Notes under the pieces: model-generated
Seen by the model: the letters and a program-made list of their open reading frames with translations, nothing else
The model's database searches: none
Told to the model about the DNA's origin: nothing
Shown here: positions 1-8,385 of the stretch, piece by piece
Layout of the letters: each line of letters begins with the position of its first letter
Position numbering within the stretch: the first letter of the stretch is position 1
DNA from: DUPU01 sp050952465
Lineage (GTDB): Bacteria > Bacillota > Dehalobacteriia > Dehalobacteriales > Dehalobacteriaceae
Direction of reading: 5' to 3'
Assembly (NCBI GenBank): GCA_050952465.1
Contig: JBMNKZ010000005.1
Location: 310,001-374,000, forward strand
Length of the DNA: 64,000 nt
Position numbers and translations under genes: made by a program

Positions 1-20
1 CGGTTTGAAAAATAAAGCAT

Positions 21-57
21 AAGGCTTGCAGAAAATTTTCTCTGCAAGCCTTGTTTT
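21..57 (+). terminator. Rho-independent terminator
   Basis: Perfect 12-bp arms AAGGCTTGCAGA (21-32) and TCTGCAAGCCTT (41-52) surround an 8-nt AT-rich loop and are followed by GTTTTTG. This would end a transcript entering from the left, outside the window. Confidence 0.8.
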
Positions 58-601
58 TGCCCTGTATTTTGCGAGACTTTTTTCAATGTATAGAGCGAGA
101 GGACAAGACAGCTTTCCCCTCACGGTCTTTGATAAGTGAATAGGTGTCTTTCCGGTACGTTCCCCGTATGCCCTAAAAAGGGAAGCCAGCTTGCAGGTAC
201 GCCAAGACCACCTGTCCGGCATCAGCCGGATCACAGCCAAGGTATCCATGCCGTCATGGACTAAATAAAGGTAAGGTGCGAGCGATCAATACCCGTGCAA
301 CAATAAATGTCGGCTGCATTTAAGGTGAAACATACGGAGGGATAATGATACTTCCGTCCAGCCACAGTCCGAGCGTGATAAAACCGTCGCAGGCAATGGG
401 GATGGCCCGTCAGTATGGGGGGAGGTGAAATTCCTATGAGGACGATCAGCCGACGTCCGCCGGATAAGCCCGTAAAACGATAGAAGCAAAACAGAAATGC
501 AGGTCAGGGGTGCGCACCTTGGTGCGAGATGTATGCGTATCCAATCATGGCGCGCCCTTGTTGCCTGCATTTTATTTCCCGAGCAGAAAGGGGCTGATAC
601 C
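58..601. other. Non-coding end region of the integrated element
   Basis: I see no convincing gene in this 544-base stretch, which is richer in G+C than the chromosome to the right. It holds one arm of a perfect 14-bp inverted repeat, AAGGTGCGAGCGAT at 273-286, whose partner ATCGCTCGCACCTT lies at 827-840 just past the excisionase-like gene. It probably contains recombination or leader sequences of the mobile element, but I cannot assign a function. Confidence 0.4.
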
Positions 602-823
602 TTGCTGAAAAGCAATGAAGCATATAAGCTGGTCTTTCGGGAATACCCGGATGTGGTCAGTGTGGAGCAAATGTGTGAAATGCTCGGCGGTATCAGCACA
701 AAAACCGGATATCGCCTTTTGCGACAAAATCAGATCAAGCACTTTAAGATAGGCCGAATGTATAAAATCCCAAAGCTTCATATTTTTGAATACCTGGCGG
801 TCGTGCAGGAATCCGATGCGTAA
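602..823 (+). CDS. Excisionase-like helix-turn-helix protein
   Basis: A 73-residue protein read from a TTG start with AGAAAGGGG about 8 bases upstream; an ATG-initiated reading from 497 would add 35 unlikely residues. The sequence SVEQMCEMLGG, TGYRLLRQ and a basic strand FKIGRMYKIPK followed by a short helix is the winged-helix pattern of the MerR/excisionase DNA-binding family, where the second half reads as recognition helix and wing. It lies about 100 bases before the integrase in the same direction, the usual xis-int order of integrative elements, so a role in directing excision is inferred. An alternative is a general MerR-type regulator of the element. Confidence 0.65.
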   Translation: MLKSNEAYKLVFREYPDVVSVEQMCEMLGGISTKTGYRLLRQNQIKHFKIGRMYKIPKLHIFEYLAVVQESDA

Positions 824-926
824 AACATCGCTCGCACCTTTGCAAGATATTTTGGAGCCTGCTACAATAAACCCGTCAATGGTAGGTGAATATGGACTGT
901 TACTGATTTAAAGGAGGCAAGAATTC

Positions 927-2402
927 ATGGTAACAGGACACCTGCGAGAAAAAAACGGCTATTTCCAGATGATCCTCACCTACAAGGATATGAACGGAAA
1001 GCGCCAAACCAAGTCTGTCAGCACGGGACTTCCCGTCAAGGGGAATAAAAAGCGCGCCGAAGCGATGCTTTGGAAAACCAGGCAAGAGTTTAATCCCGAC
1101 ACGGCGATGAGCGACAAAAACATGTTGTTTGCCGACTTCCTGAACAAATGGCTGCAGGACGTTATCAACAGAGTGGACGCCGACACCTACGCCCTTTACG
1201 CATACGACGCCAAAACCTTCATCATCCCTTACTTTAAGGATACCGCCGTTACGGTGGCGAAAATAAAGCCGGGTGACATTGAAGGCTACTATCAGTATGA
1301 GCGAACAGAAAAAAACGCCTTAAACACCGCCCTGCTCCAATATCACGAGGTCATCAAGGAAGCCTTGGCCTATGCCGTGGAGCTTGAGCTGATCCGGGAC
1401 AATCCGGCCGACAAAGTAAACCCGATCTCCGGCGAGGTGCGGATACTGTTTACCGACTTCCTGCTGGAATGGCTGGAGATGATCAAACACAATGTGGAAA
1501 TGACCACCTACGCCTCTTACGCTGTTTGCATCAAGAGCTGCATTATTCCTTATTTTAAGGAGTACAAACTTACGTTGAAGGATGTTACGCCGAAGCACAT
1601 CCAGGACTATTATCAGTACGAGCTGAATGAGAAAGGTTTAAGCGCCTGCACGGTGATCCACCGCCACGCCAACATTCGCAAGGCGTTGCAGTACGCTTTC
1701 AAGGTGGGCCTGATCGCCTTTAACCCCGCTGACCGGATCGAGCGGCCCAAAACCGCAAAATTCGTGGGCAGTATTTACGATGCCAGCGAATTGGAAGCCT
1801 TGTTCGCCGTTGTGAAAAACAAGCCGATAGAGCTGGCCGTTATCCTGGGCGCGTTTTACGGACTGCGCCGCAGTGAAATCGTAGGGCTGAAATGGGACGC
1901 GATTGACTTTGGGAAAAAGACGCTGACCATCAAGCACACCGTAACCGAGGTAAGGGTGGACGGAAAAGCCATCATCGTGGAAAAGGACCGCGCCAAAACC
2001 AAGTCGAGCCACCGCACCCTGCCGCTGGTAGAGCCCTTTGAAAAGCTTCTCCGGCGGCTGAAGGCGGAGCAGGAGCGCAATCAAAAAGTTTGCGGAAAAG
2101 ACTATTGCCGGGAATATCTTGGCTACATCTACGTAAATGAGTTGGGAGAACGGATCAAGCCGGGCTATATCACCCAGAATTTCGCGCTTACGCTGAAAAA
2201 CCACGGCCTCAAAAAAATCCGCTTTCACGACCTGCGGCATAGCTGCGCCAGTTTGTTGTACGCCAACGGAGTCAGCCTGAAGGAGATCCAGGAGTGGTTG
2301 GGGCACAGTGATATTTCCACCACCTCGAACATCTACACCCACCTGGATTTCAGCTCCAAGGTCGCTTCGGCCAACGCCATCATCGGCGTATATCCCTCCT
2401 GA
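927..2402 (+). CDS. int: Tyrosine recombinase (integrase) with duplicated core-binding domain
   Basis: A 491-residue site-specific recombinase starting 10 bases after AAAGGAGG. Residues 1-55 form an arm-type DNA-binding region. Residues 66-163 and 173-270 are two related SAM-like core-binding domains: both begin xLFxDFLxxWL, share xxxTYAxYA, IIPYFK and DYYQYE-like blocks, and end with NPADKV or NPADRI. Most integrases carry only one. The catalytic domain (about 285-480) has Arg314 in GLRRSE, Lys357/Lys359, HDLRH at 434-438, His460 in LGHSD and the nucleophile Tyr470, so it should be active. It sits 170 bases from the 3' end of tRNA-Leu, a classical attachment location, and its 3' end overlaps one arm of an inverted repeat. 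Confidence 0.93.
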   Translation: MVTGHLREKNGYFQMILTYKDMNGKRQTKSVSTGLPVKGNKKRAEAMLWKTRQEFNPDTAMSDKNMLFADFLNKWLQDVINRVDADTYALYAYDAKTFIIPYFKDTAVTVAKIKPGDIEGYYQYERTEKNALNTALLQYHEVIKEALAYAVELELIRDNPADKVNPISGEVRILFTDFLLEWLEMIKHNVEMTTYASYAVCIKSCIIPYFKEYKLTLKDVTPKHIQDYYQYELNEKGLSACTVIHRHANIRKALQYAFKVGLIAFNPADRIERPKTAKFVGSIYDASELEALFAVVKNKPIELAVILGAFYGLRRSEIVGLKWDAIDFGKKTLTIKHTVTEVRVDGKAIIVEKDRAKTKSSHRTLPLVEPFEKLLRRLKAEQERNQKVCGKDYCREYLGYIYVNELGERIKPGYITQNFALTLKNHGLKKIRFHDLRHSCASLLYANGVSLKEIQEWLGHSDISTTSNIYTHLDFSSKVASANAIIGVYPS

Positions 2403-2415
2403 CATCCCTCCAAAT
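2389..2415 (-). repeat. Inverted repeat arm A, double GGAGGGAT motif
   Basis: Read on the minus strand this segment carries two head-to-tail GGAGGGATRT units. A closely matching 27-base arm in opposite orientation lies at 2699-2725, so the pair brackets the intact tRNA-Leu. It overlaps the last codons and the stop of the integrase gene. The arrangement suggests arm-type integrase binding sites; that role is inferred. Confidence 0.6.
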
Positions 2416-2572
2416 CGGGCGGAATGCCAGGTGGAAAGGGCGATGAGAGCATTGCCAATATGCGCTAAAACGTGTCATGTGACGGTATGACGGGCGGCAA
2501 ACAAAAGGTGCCGCCAGAAAAGAAAAAAGCCCTCAAATCCGCTTGTATCGCGGCTTTAAGAGCGATTGTTTC

Positions 2573-2658
2573 TGGTGCCGATGGCCGGAGTCGAACCGGC
2601 ATGGAGGTTATCCAACGGTTTTTGAGACCGCCGCGTCTGCCAATTCCGCCACATCGGC
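2573..2658 (-). tRNA. tRNA-Leu(CAA), intact
   Basis: An 86-nt class II tRNA on the minus strand with acceptor GCCGATG paired to CATCGGC, discriminator A and encoded CCA. The anticodon loop CTCAAAA gives CAA, there is a long variable arm, and the T-loop GGTTCGACTCC is canonical. Its 3' end faces the integrase gene, so the mobile element ends at or near this gene and a partial copy of the tRNA 3' end would be expected at the element's other end, outside the window. Confidence 0.93.
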
Positions 2659-2698
2659 AAGTTTATTTCAATTTCCCTCTCCATAATCCGACTTTGGA

Positions 2699-2725
2699 AT
2701 TTGGAGGGATATGGTGGAGGGATAT
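2699..2725 (+). repeat. Inverted repeat arm B, double GGAGGGAT motif
   Basis: Partner of the arm at 2389-2415, with two direct TTGGAGGGATATG-type units. It lies between the intact tRNA-Leu and the decayed tRNA-Leu. A candidate recombinase binding site, judged only from position and symmetry. Confidence 0.6.
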
Positions 2726-2789
2726 GAAAAACCATAGAGGCTATTCGATTATCAAGAACCCAGCAACCACGCGGGTTTGGGAGCCGCCG

Positions 2790-2859
2790 GCCGGTCGAAA
2801 AGGGGCTTTCGCGCACTGGATTTTGAGTCCAGCGCGTCTGCCAATTCCATCACTTCGGC
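2790..2859 (-). pseudogene. Decayed tRNA-Leu(CAA)
   Basis: The 5' half is a good tRNA-Leu: acceptor GCCGAAG, D-arm AATTGGCAGACGCG, anticodon stem-loop CTGGACTCAAAATCCAG with anticodon CAA. After the anticodon stem the match fails: no proper variable arm, only a degraded GGTCGAAA-like T-loop remnant on the plus strand at 2792-2800, and no CTTCGGC to pair with the acceptor. The intact isoacceptor 130 bases away shares the D-arm but not the acceptor sequence, so this is not a simple tandem copy. It is most simply a host tRNA broken by integration or imprecise excision and replaced by a copy brought by the element. Confidence 0.7.
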
Positions 2860-3203
2860 ATATAATTTTTTCCCCGATTAACCCGGGCAAAGTATATTGT
2901 ACAATTTTATTAAGGGTTTTGCAAGTAATTTTTTTGAAGCTATCGCATCTTTTTTGTGGATTGCGTGTTAAAATTTAGGCAAAGCCTTATTAGTGTAAGT
3001 TATTGTCATTTAATTTCTTGCATGTTTCAACAATTTCTTGCTTATGTCTGGTATAATAAAAATAACTTTCTTAAATCTTTCTTAATTCTAGTGGTTCAAC
3101 GAAATAATAGCAAGGAATTTAGACTTTTTAGCAGAATATAACGAGGCAAAAGAGATCTAGAATATTACGCATTGATCTTTAATGAACGGAGTACATAATA
3201 TTT
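2860..3203. other. AT-rich intergenic region before the sigma factor
   Basis: No gene is seen. A TATAAT with an upstream TGG (near 3050-3056) could be an extended -10 box for the sigma-factor operon, but no well-spaced -35 accompanies it, so no promoter is claimed. Confidence 0.4.
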
Positions 3204-3818
3204 ATGTTTACAGATGAGGAATTGGTACGAAAAAGCCAAAAAGGCGATATTGATGCTTTTGAGCAGTTAATATCAAAATACCAACAAAAAATATATAATA
3301 TTGCTTATCGCTTGATGGGTAATTCTCATGATGCCTATGACTTAGCTCAGGAAGCCCTGATTAAGGTATATAAGTCTATTGGAAACTTTCGTCTGGATGC
3401 TTCTTTCAGCACCTGGGTATACCATATTGTGACAAATGTCTGCCGGGATGAGCTTAGAAAACGCAGCCGTCATCAGGTTTCATCTTTGGATGAACCTGTG
3501 ACTTTACATGATGGAGAAGTTTATAAAGAAGTAGCCGATTTTTCCAATTGCCCTGAGTACGCTTATGAGCAAAAAGAGTCGGAGGAATATATTCAAAAAC
3601 TCATTAGCAGCTTAAATCCTGACTACCGTATTGTAGTCGTGCTAAGGGAAATGATGGGTTTTAGTTATGATGAAATTGCTCAGGAATTAAACATAACCTT
3701 AGGCACGGTTAAATCCAGGTTAAACCGGGCGAGAAAATACTTAAAGGACAGAATACTGGAAGACCGGGAACAAACTCCAACTATTACCCGTCTTACGGGT
3801 GAGAGGAGGAAAGCCTGA
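3204..3818 (+). CDS. ECF-type RNA polymerase sigma factor
   Basis: A 204-residue sigma-70 family protein lacking regions 1 and 3, as in the SigW/RpoE (ECF) group. Region 2 runs through residues 10-85 with the core-binding DLAQEALIKVYKSIGNF block and the -10 reading segment FSTWVYHIVTNVCRDELRKR. Region 4 lies at about 130-185 with the helix-turn-helix FSYDEIAQELNITLGTVKSR. Its stop overlaps the start of the zinc-finger anti-sigma gene by one base (TGATG), so the two are translationally coupled. It should direct a cell-envelope stress regulon, with activity set by the membrane anti-sigma; the regulon cannot be read from this window. Confidence 0.93.
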   Translation: MFTDEELVRKSQKGDIDAFEQLISKYQQKIYNIAYRLMGNSHDAYDLAQEALIKVYKSIGNFRLDASFSTWVYHIVTNVCRDELRKRSRHQVSSLDEPVTLHDGEVYKEVADFSNCPEYAYEQKESEEYIQKLISSLNPDYRIVVVLREMMGFSYDEIAQELNITLGTVKSRLNRARKYLKDRILEDREQTPTITRLTGERRKA

Positions 3819-4408
3819 TGCCGTGTTTAGACAAGGAAGACTTACTATCAGCGTATCTGGATCATGAATTGTTGCCTGATGAGAATAATCTTGTTGAGAT
3901 ACATTTAAAGCAATGCCCATCCTGCCGTGAAGCATATGAAGATCTTAAGGAGACGAGCAGTTTAATCCGTTCCCTGCCTGATGTGCCTATTCCTGCGGGT
4001 TTTCAGGAGCAGCTTCATGAACGTTTAGTACAAGCTAATGAGGAACTATATGGAAAGAAAAAGAGGCAGTTTGATCAAGGATGGTTTTTTTGGCTTATTA
4101 AATCCTATCGTCCTGTATCAGTAGCTTTAGTTATATTTCTTTGTATTGCTGCTTATAGTTTTATTGCCTTACAAAAAAATCTGTCTTCTACGGATCAAAC
4201 TCCGGCCGTCTTTCATGCTGAACTTGCTATGGATCAAGCAGATAGTCTATCTGTTATGGAGGCTAGTCAGGAATCTTTACGACAAAATAATGAGAATCAG
4301 ACTAATTCAATAGATCCTAAGGAAATGTTGGTGTATATTTTTGGTTTAGCTGCGGTGGTAATATTGGTAGGGGCAAAAGTTTTCTCTAAGTTTCGAAAAA
4401 TGCCTTGA
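3818..4408 (+). CDS. Membrane anti-sigma factor with zinc-binding ZAS domain
   Basis: A 196-residue protein whose N-terminus carries the Cys3, His29-xxx-Cys33-xx-Cys36 arrangement of zinc-containing anti-sigma domains. A membrane segment follows at about 98-116 (VALVIFLCIAAYSFIAL) and a second hydrophobic helix sits near the C-terminus at about 170-189. That gives two membrane crossings instead of the usual one and puts residues 117-168 outside the cell. By position and domain it should hold the adjacent ECF sigma factor inactive at the membrane. It overlaps the sigma gene and is followed within 63 bases by the CapA-like gene, so all three are probably one operon. Confidence 0.88.
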   Translation: MPCLDKEDLLSAYLDHELLPDENNLVEIHLKQCPSCREAYEDLKETSSLIRSLPDVPIPAGFQEQLHERLVQANEELYGKKKRQFDQGWFFWLIKSYRPVSVALVIFLCIAAYSFIALQKNLSSTDQTPAVFHAELAMDQADSLSVMEASQESLRQNNENQTNSIDPKEMLVYIFGLAAVVILVGAKVFSKFRKMP

Positions 4409-4470
4409 TGTTCGGTTGCAGGACTTTATTTCCCTGCACCGAACTTATTTGTTTACAAGGGGTGATTGAC

Positions 4471-5688
4471 ATGATTAAATATTTAAGGATAGTTTATTTG
4501 ATTATTTTGGTATCATTAATAAGCCTCCCTTTGGCAGGTTGTGGCACGCTCCTGGATCCTGTGACAGGGAAACCTGCAGAAAAAGATTTTCCTGCCGAAG
4601 TAGAAGTTGAAGCTGAAGTCCCGGAAGTGATTATCCCGGAGATATCGCTAATTGCGGTAGGAGACGTGATGCTAGCGAGAAAACTGGATAAGTTAATCAG
4701 CCTAAAAGGGATGGATTATCCTTTTTTCCATACCCGTGACATTTTATCATCTGCGGATATTACCTTTGCTAATTTGGAATCTCCTTTATCCGACCAGGGG
4801 AAAAAAATTGACGGGAAAGGAATTTGGTTCAGAGGAAAGCCGGAGAATAGGGAAGCCTTAATTCAGGCAGGTTTTGATGTAATCAGCCTAGCTAACAATC
4901 ATGCCCTGGATTATGATTCCCCGGCCCTACTCCAAACCATAGATCTTTTGTCGGCTGCCGGCATCAAACCGGTAGGCGGAGGAAAGGACATTAATGAAGC
5001 CCGGAGTCCGGTGATCATAGAGCGGGAAGGCATTAAAATTGCTTTTTTGGCTTATAGTGAGATGGCAGATATCGTGTGGAGCTATAAACACCCGAGAAGA
5101 TTAAAAGCCACTGAAGAAATACCGGGTATAGCACCTTTGGTTGTGGAACAAATTATAGAAGACATAGAAAATGTTAAGAGTCAGGCCGATTTTGTTTTTC
5201 TATCTCTGCATTGGGGTGTGGAATATCAGGACATGCCGGAGAGCTATCAAATAGAAATGGCTCATCAACTCATTGATGCCGGGGCCGATGTGATTTTAGG
5301 CCACCATCCTCATTGTCTCCAGGGCGTAGAATTGTATCATGACGGCTTGATTGCCTATTCGTTGGGGAATTTTGTTTTTGACCAGAATTGGTCGGAGAAA
5401 ACCAGAGAGGGGCTGCTCCTTAGTATAAAAATGGATCCCACCTCGCTTCTTGCGGCAGAGTTAATACCGATGTTTGTCAATGACGGACAGCCGATAATTG
5501 CAGAAGGAGAGAGGGTAGAAAACATATTGAATCGTACTAAAAACATTTCGGAAAAACTAGGAACAAATCTGGAAGTAACAGACGGAAAAGCTGTGATTAT
5601 CCCCGGGGAGGAGTATTTGAATCAGGACTTTCCTGAGGGAAAAGAAAAAGATGAGGCAGGAACTAAAATTGAGGATGGGAAAATATAA
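4471..5688 (+). CDS. CapA-family lipoprotein (poly-gamma-glutamate synthesis-like)
   Basis: A 405-residue protein starting at the ATG after AAGGGGTGATTGAC; an upstream in-frame ATG at 4405 overlaps the previous gene and lacks a ribosome site. The signal sequence ends in LAGC with lipidated Cys24. The PGA_cap metallophosphoesterase-like domain fills residues 55-315 with AVGDVMLAR, NLESPL, LANNHALDY, LHWGVEYQ, GHHPHCLQG and YSLGNFVFD, which carry the conserved Asp, Asn and His residues. Related proteins act in capsule or polyglutamate attachment, but many lone copies, as here without pgsBC, have unknown envelope roles. Placement behind an ECF sigma pair suggests induction by envelope stress. 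Confidence 0.88.
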   Translation: MIKYLRIVYLIILVSLISLPLAGCGTLLDPVTGKPAEKDFPAEVEVEAEVPEVIIPEISLIAVGDVMLARKLDKLISLKGMDYPFFHTRDILSSADITFANLESPLSDQGKKIDGKGIWFRGKPENREALIQAGFDVISLANNHALDYDSPALLQTIDLLSAAGIKPVGGGKDINEARSPVIIEREGIKIAFLAYSEMADIVWSYKHPRRLKATEEIPGIAPLVVEQIIEDIENVKSQADFVFLSLHWGVEYQDMPESYQIEMAHQLIDAGADVILGHHPHCLQGVELYHDGLIAYSLGNFVFDQNWSEKTREGLLLSIKMDPTSLLAAELIPMFVNDGQPIIAEGERVENILNRTKNISEKLGTNLEVTDGKAVIIPGEEYLNQDFPEGKEKDEAGTKIEDGKI

Positions 5689-5716
5689 TTGAGGTTCAGG
5701 AGGGAGGAACGGTGTA

Positions 5717-8368
5717 ATGAAAAAGTTTTTAATCGTTGACGGGAACAGCTTAGTCCACCGGGCTTTTTATGCTTTGCCCTTGCTTTCCAATGCCCAAGGG
5801 GATTTTACCAATGCAGCCTATGGTTTTACGACCATGTTTACCAAAATACTTACCGAAGAGCGCCCGGATTATGTCTTAGTTTGTTTTGACAAAGGTCGGG
5901 TAACTTTTCGCACGGAACAGTTTCAGGATTACAAAGGCCACCGAAAGGCAACTCCCCCGGAGCTTCGGCCTCAGTTTCCCATCATTAAAAAGATTCTTAC
6001 TGCGATGAATGTAGCTTTTGTTGAAATGGAAGGTTATGAAGCTGACGATTTGATCGGTACCATGGTGCAAAAGGGAGAAGAAGCAGGTCTAAATAATTTG
6101 ATTTTAACCGGGGATAAAGATGCCCTGCAGTTAGTGTCAGAAAAGTCCTCGGTTTTTCTGATGCGGAGGGGAATTTCGGATTTAGAGAAATATGATCCCC
6201 AGGCGGTTTATGACAGATATGGACTGAAACCGAAACAAATTATTGATTTAAAAGGTCTCATGGGAGATGCCTCGGATAATATTCCCGGAGTGCCCGGTAT
6301 TGGAGAAAAAACAGCCTTAAAGCTCTTACATCAATACCAAACCGTGGAAGGTATTTATGAGCATCTTGATGAAGTTTCACCAAAATTGGGTACCAAACTT
6401 AGAGAAAACAAGGCCTTAGCGGATTTATCTAAAAAGCTAGCAACCATTGAATGCTGCGTGCCTATGGAAATTGATTTTTCTTCCTATAAAAATGAAGCAC
6501 CGGATTATGAAAAGCTGCTAAATTTATATAAAGAATTAGAATTTAAAAGCTTGATGAAAGGTATTTTGGATCATATGGCAGTAAGCCAAAAAACCATGCC
6601 CTTTGTAGATGATGAGGAGAAAGAAAAAACCAATATTATACAACTTACGGATATTGATGAAGTCTTGAAGATATTTAATGATTTAGACAAATCTTCTCCT
6701 ATCGCTATTTATGTGACCCATCGGGGAAACTATTTTGGGGCAGATATTTCCTCCGTATCCTTTACTGCCACCGGCCATGACATATATACCGTTTTTGAAG
6801 ATGGTATTGGAAAAGAAGATATGTTTGCCGCTTTAAAAATGATTTTTGAGGATAAGTACCCGGAAAAGATTGTATATAATGCAAAAGAGCTCCAGGTAAT
6901 GCTGGCTCAAAAAGGTATTAGAATTAAGGGAGTAATCTCTGATGTGATGCTGGGTGCCTATTTGCTTAACCCGGGTGCTTCCGAATATAGTCTGGAATCA
7001 TTATGTCTTGAATTTTTGAATAAAGCCTTGGTTACCAAAGAAGATGAGATTGAAGATCATGCCCGGCGGGCAAAGACGATTAGAGAGCTAAATAATATTA
7101 TTGAAAAGAAGATTAGGGAACAGGGGATGGAGGATCTTTACCGTGAGGTAGAACTTCCTCTGGAAAAGGTTTTGGCTGAAATGGAGATTACCGGAGTAAA
7201 GGTAGAGGCAGAGAAACTAAAGGTAATGTCTGAAGAGCTGGAAGAAGCTATTTCCAAAGTGAGCGAGGAAATCTTCCGATTGGCGGGTGAGGAATTTAAT
7301 ATTAATTCCCCCAAACAACTGGGAGTGATTCTTTTCGAAAAGTTAGAACTTCCCCCCTTAAAAAAGACGAAGACCGGGTATTCTACCAATGCGGAAGTAT
7401 TGGAAAAGTTGGCGGAACAGCATGAAATTGCGGCAAAGATTATCGAACACCGCACCCTGGTTAAATTAAAATCCACATATGTTGACGGTATGCAAACTTT
7501 GATTAATCCAGAGACCGGGAAATTACATACCTCGTTTAATCAAACCGTTACTGCCACCGGGCGGCTTTCTTCCACAGAACCTAACTTGCAAAATATTCCG
7601 GTCCGAATGGAACTGGGTCGAAGAATTCGGAAAGTATTTGTGCCCAGGGAAAAGGATGGTTTACTCCTCGCTGGGGATTACTCTCAGATTGAACTAAGAG
7701 TGCTTGCTCATATTTCCGGTGACCCTGTGCTTAAGGAAGCATTTATTGAAAATCAGGATATTCATACTCGGACGGCTTCGGAGGTATTTGGGGTACCCAT
7801 GGATCAGGTAGACAGCGAAATGAGAAGAAGGGCCAAAGCAGTTAATTTTGGCATTGTCTATGGGATTAGTGATTTCGGTTTATCCCGGGATTTAGGCATT
7901 ACCAGAAAAGAAGCCAAGCTATATATCGACAGTTATTTTGCCCGATATCAAGGGGTAGCAGACTATTTAAACCGAGCGGTGGCTGAGGCTAAAAACACCG
8001 GCTATGTCACTACCATGCTGAATCGCCGGCGTTATCTCCCGGATATTTTCAGCTCTAACTATAATGTGCGCAGTTTTGGCGAAAGAACTGCTATGAACAC
8101 TCCGATTCAAGGGAGTGCCGCAGATATTATCAAAGTAGCCATGGTACAAGTTTTTCATCTTTTAGAGGACAAGGGTTACCGATCTAAAATGATTTTGCAG
8201 GTGCATGACGAGTTAATTTTTGATGTTGTGCCTGAGGAATTGGAAACCCTAGCTAAAGAGATAAAAACACTGATGGAAAATGCCGTTGCTTTAGATGTAC
8301 CTCTGAAAGTAGATTTAAAGTGGGGTAAAGATTGGTATCAGATGAAAGAATATCAGATTGAAAGCTAG
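5717..8368 (+). CDS. polA: DNA polymerase I with degenerate proofreading domain
   Basis: An 883-residue family A polymerase used in repair and Okazaki-fragment processing. The 5' nuclease domain covers about 1-290 (FLIVDGNSLVHRAFYAL, YEADDLIGT, TGDKDALQL, GDASDNIPGVPGIGEKTA). Residues 310-490 have the 3'-5' exonuclease fold, but the DTE motif position reads IAIYVTHRG and the NLKYD position reads YNAKELQVML, so proofreading is probably lost, as in several Gram-positive Pol I enzymes. The polymerase domain has motif A DYSQIELRVLAHIS, motif B RRAKAVNFGIVYGIS and motif C QVHDELIF. A strong AGGAGGGAA site precedes ATG. It heads the polA-mutM-coaE series and ends in TAG. Confidence 0.97.
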   Translation: MKKFLIVDGNSLVHRAFYALPLLSNAQGDFTNAAYGFTTMFTKILTEERPDYVLVCFDKGRVTFRTEQFQDYKGHRKATPPELRPQFPIIKKILTAMNVAFVEMEGYEADDLIGTMVQKGEEAGLNNLILTGDKDALQLVSEKSSVFLMRRGISDLEKYDPQAVYDRYGLKPKQIIDLKGLMGDASDNIPGVPGIGEKTALKLLHQYQTVEGIYEHLDEVSPKLGTKLRENKALADLSKKLATIECCVPMEIDFSSYKNEAPDYEKLLNLYKELEFKSLMKGILDHMAVSQKTMPFVDDEEKEKTNIIQLTDIDEVLKIFNDLDKSSPIAIYVTHRGNYFGADISSVSFTATGHDIYTVFEDGIGKEDMFAALKMIFEDKYPEKIVYNAKELQVMLAQKGIRIKGVISDVMLGAYLLNPGASEYSLESLCLEFLNKALVTKEDEIEDHARRAKTIRELNNIIEKKIREQGMEDLYREVELPLEKVLAEMEITGVKVEAEKLKVMSEELEEAISKVSEEIFRLAGEEFNINSPKQLGVILFEKLELPPLKKTKTGYSTNAEVLEKLAEQHEIAAKIIEHRTLVKLKSTYVDGMQTLINPETGKLHTSFNQTVTATGRLSSTEPNLQNIPVRMELGRRIRKVFVPREKDGLLLAGDYSQIELRVLAHISGDPVLKEAFIENQDIHTRTASEVFGVPMDQVDSEMRRRAKAVNFGIVYGISDFGLSRDLGITRKEAKLYIDSYFARYQGVADYLNRAVAEAKNTGYVTTMLNRRRYLPDIFSSNYNVRSFGERTAMNTPIQGSAADIIKVAMVQVFHLLEDKGYRSKMILQVHDELIFDVVPEELETLAKEIKTLMENAVALDVPLKVDLKWGKDWYQMKEYQIES

Positions 8369-8385
8369 TTTTTAGGAGGGTCAAG

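Noticed and set aside
58..601. Group II intron 5' end at the GGTGCGAGC sequence
   Set aside because: No domain V/VI or reverse transcriptase gene follows, and the motif is part of a 14-bp inverted repeat around the excisionase-like gene.
1638..2405. A 255-residue minus-strand frame inside the integrase
   Set aside because: It is the antisense of a fully conserved integrase gene and has no family resemblance.
2472..2978. A 168-residue plus-strand reading frame over the tRNA-Leu genes
   Set aside because: It overlaps an intact tRNA and a tRNA remnant on the other strand and has no ribosome site; it is a chance frame.
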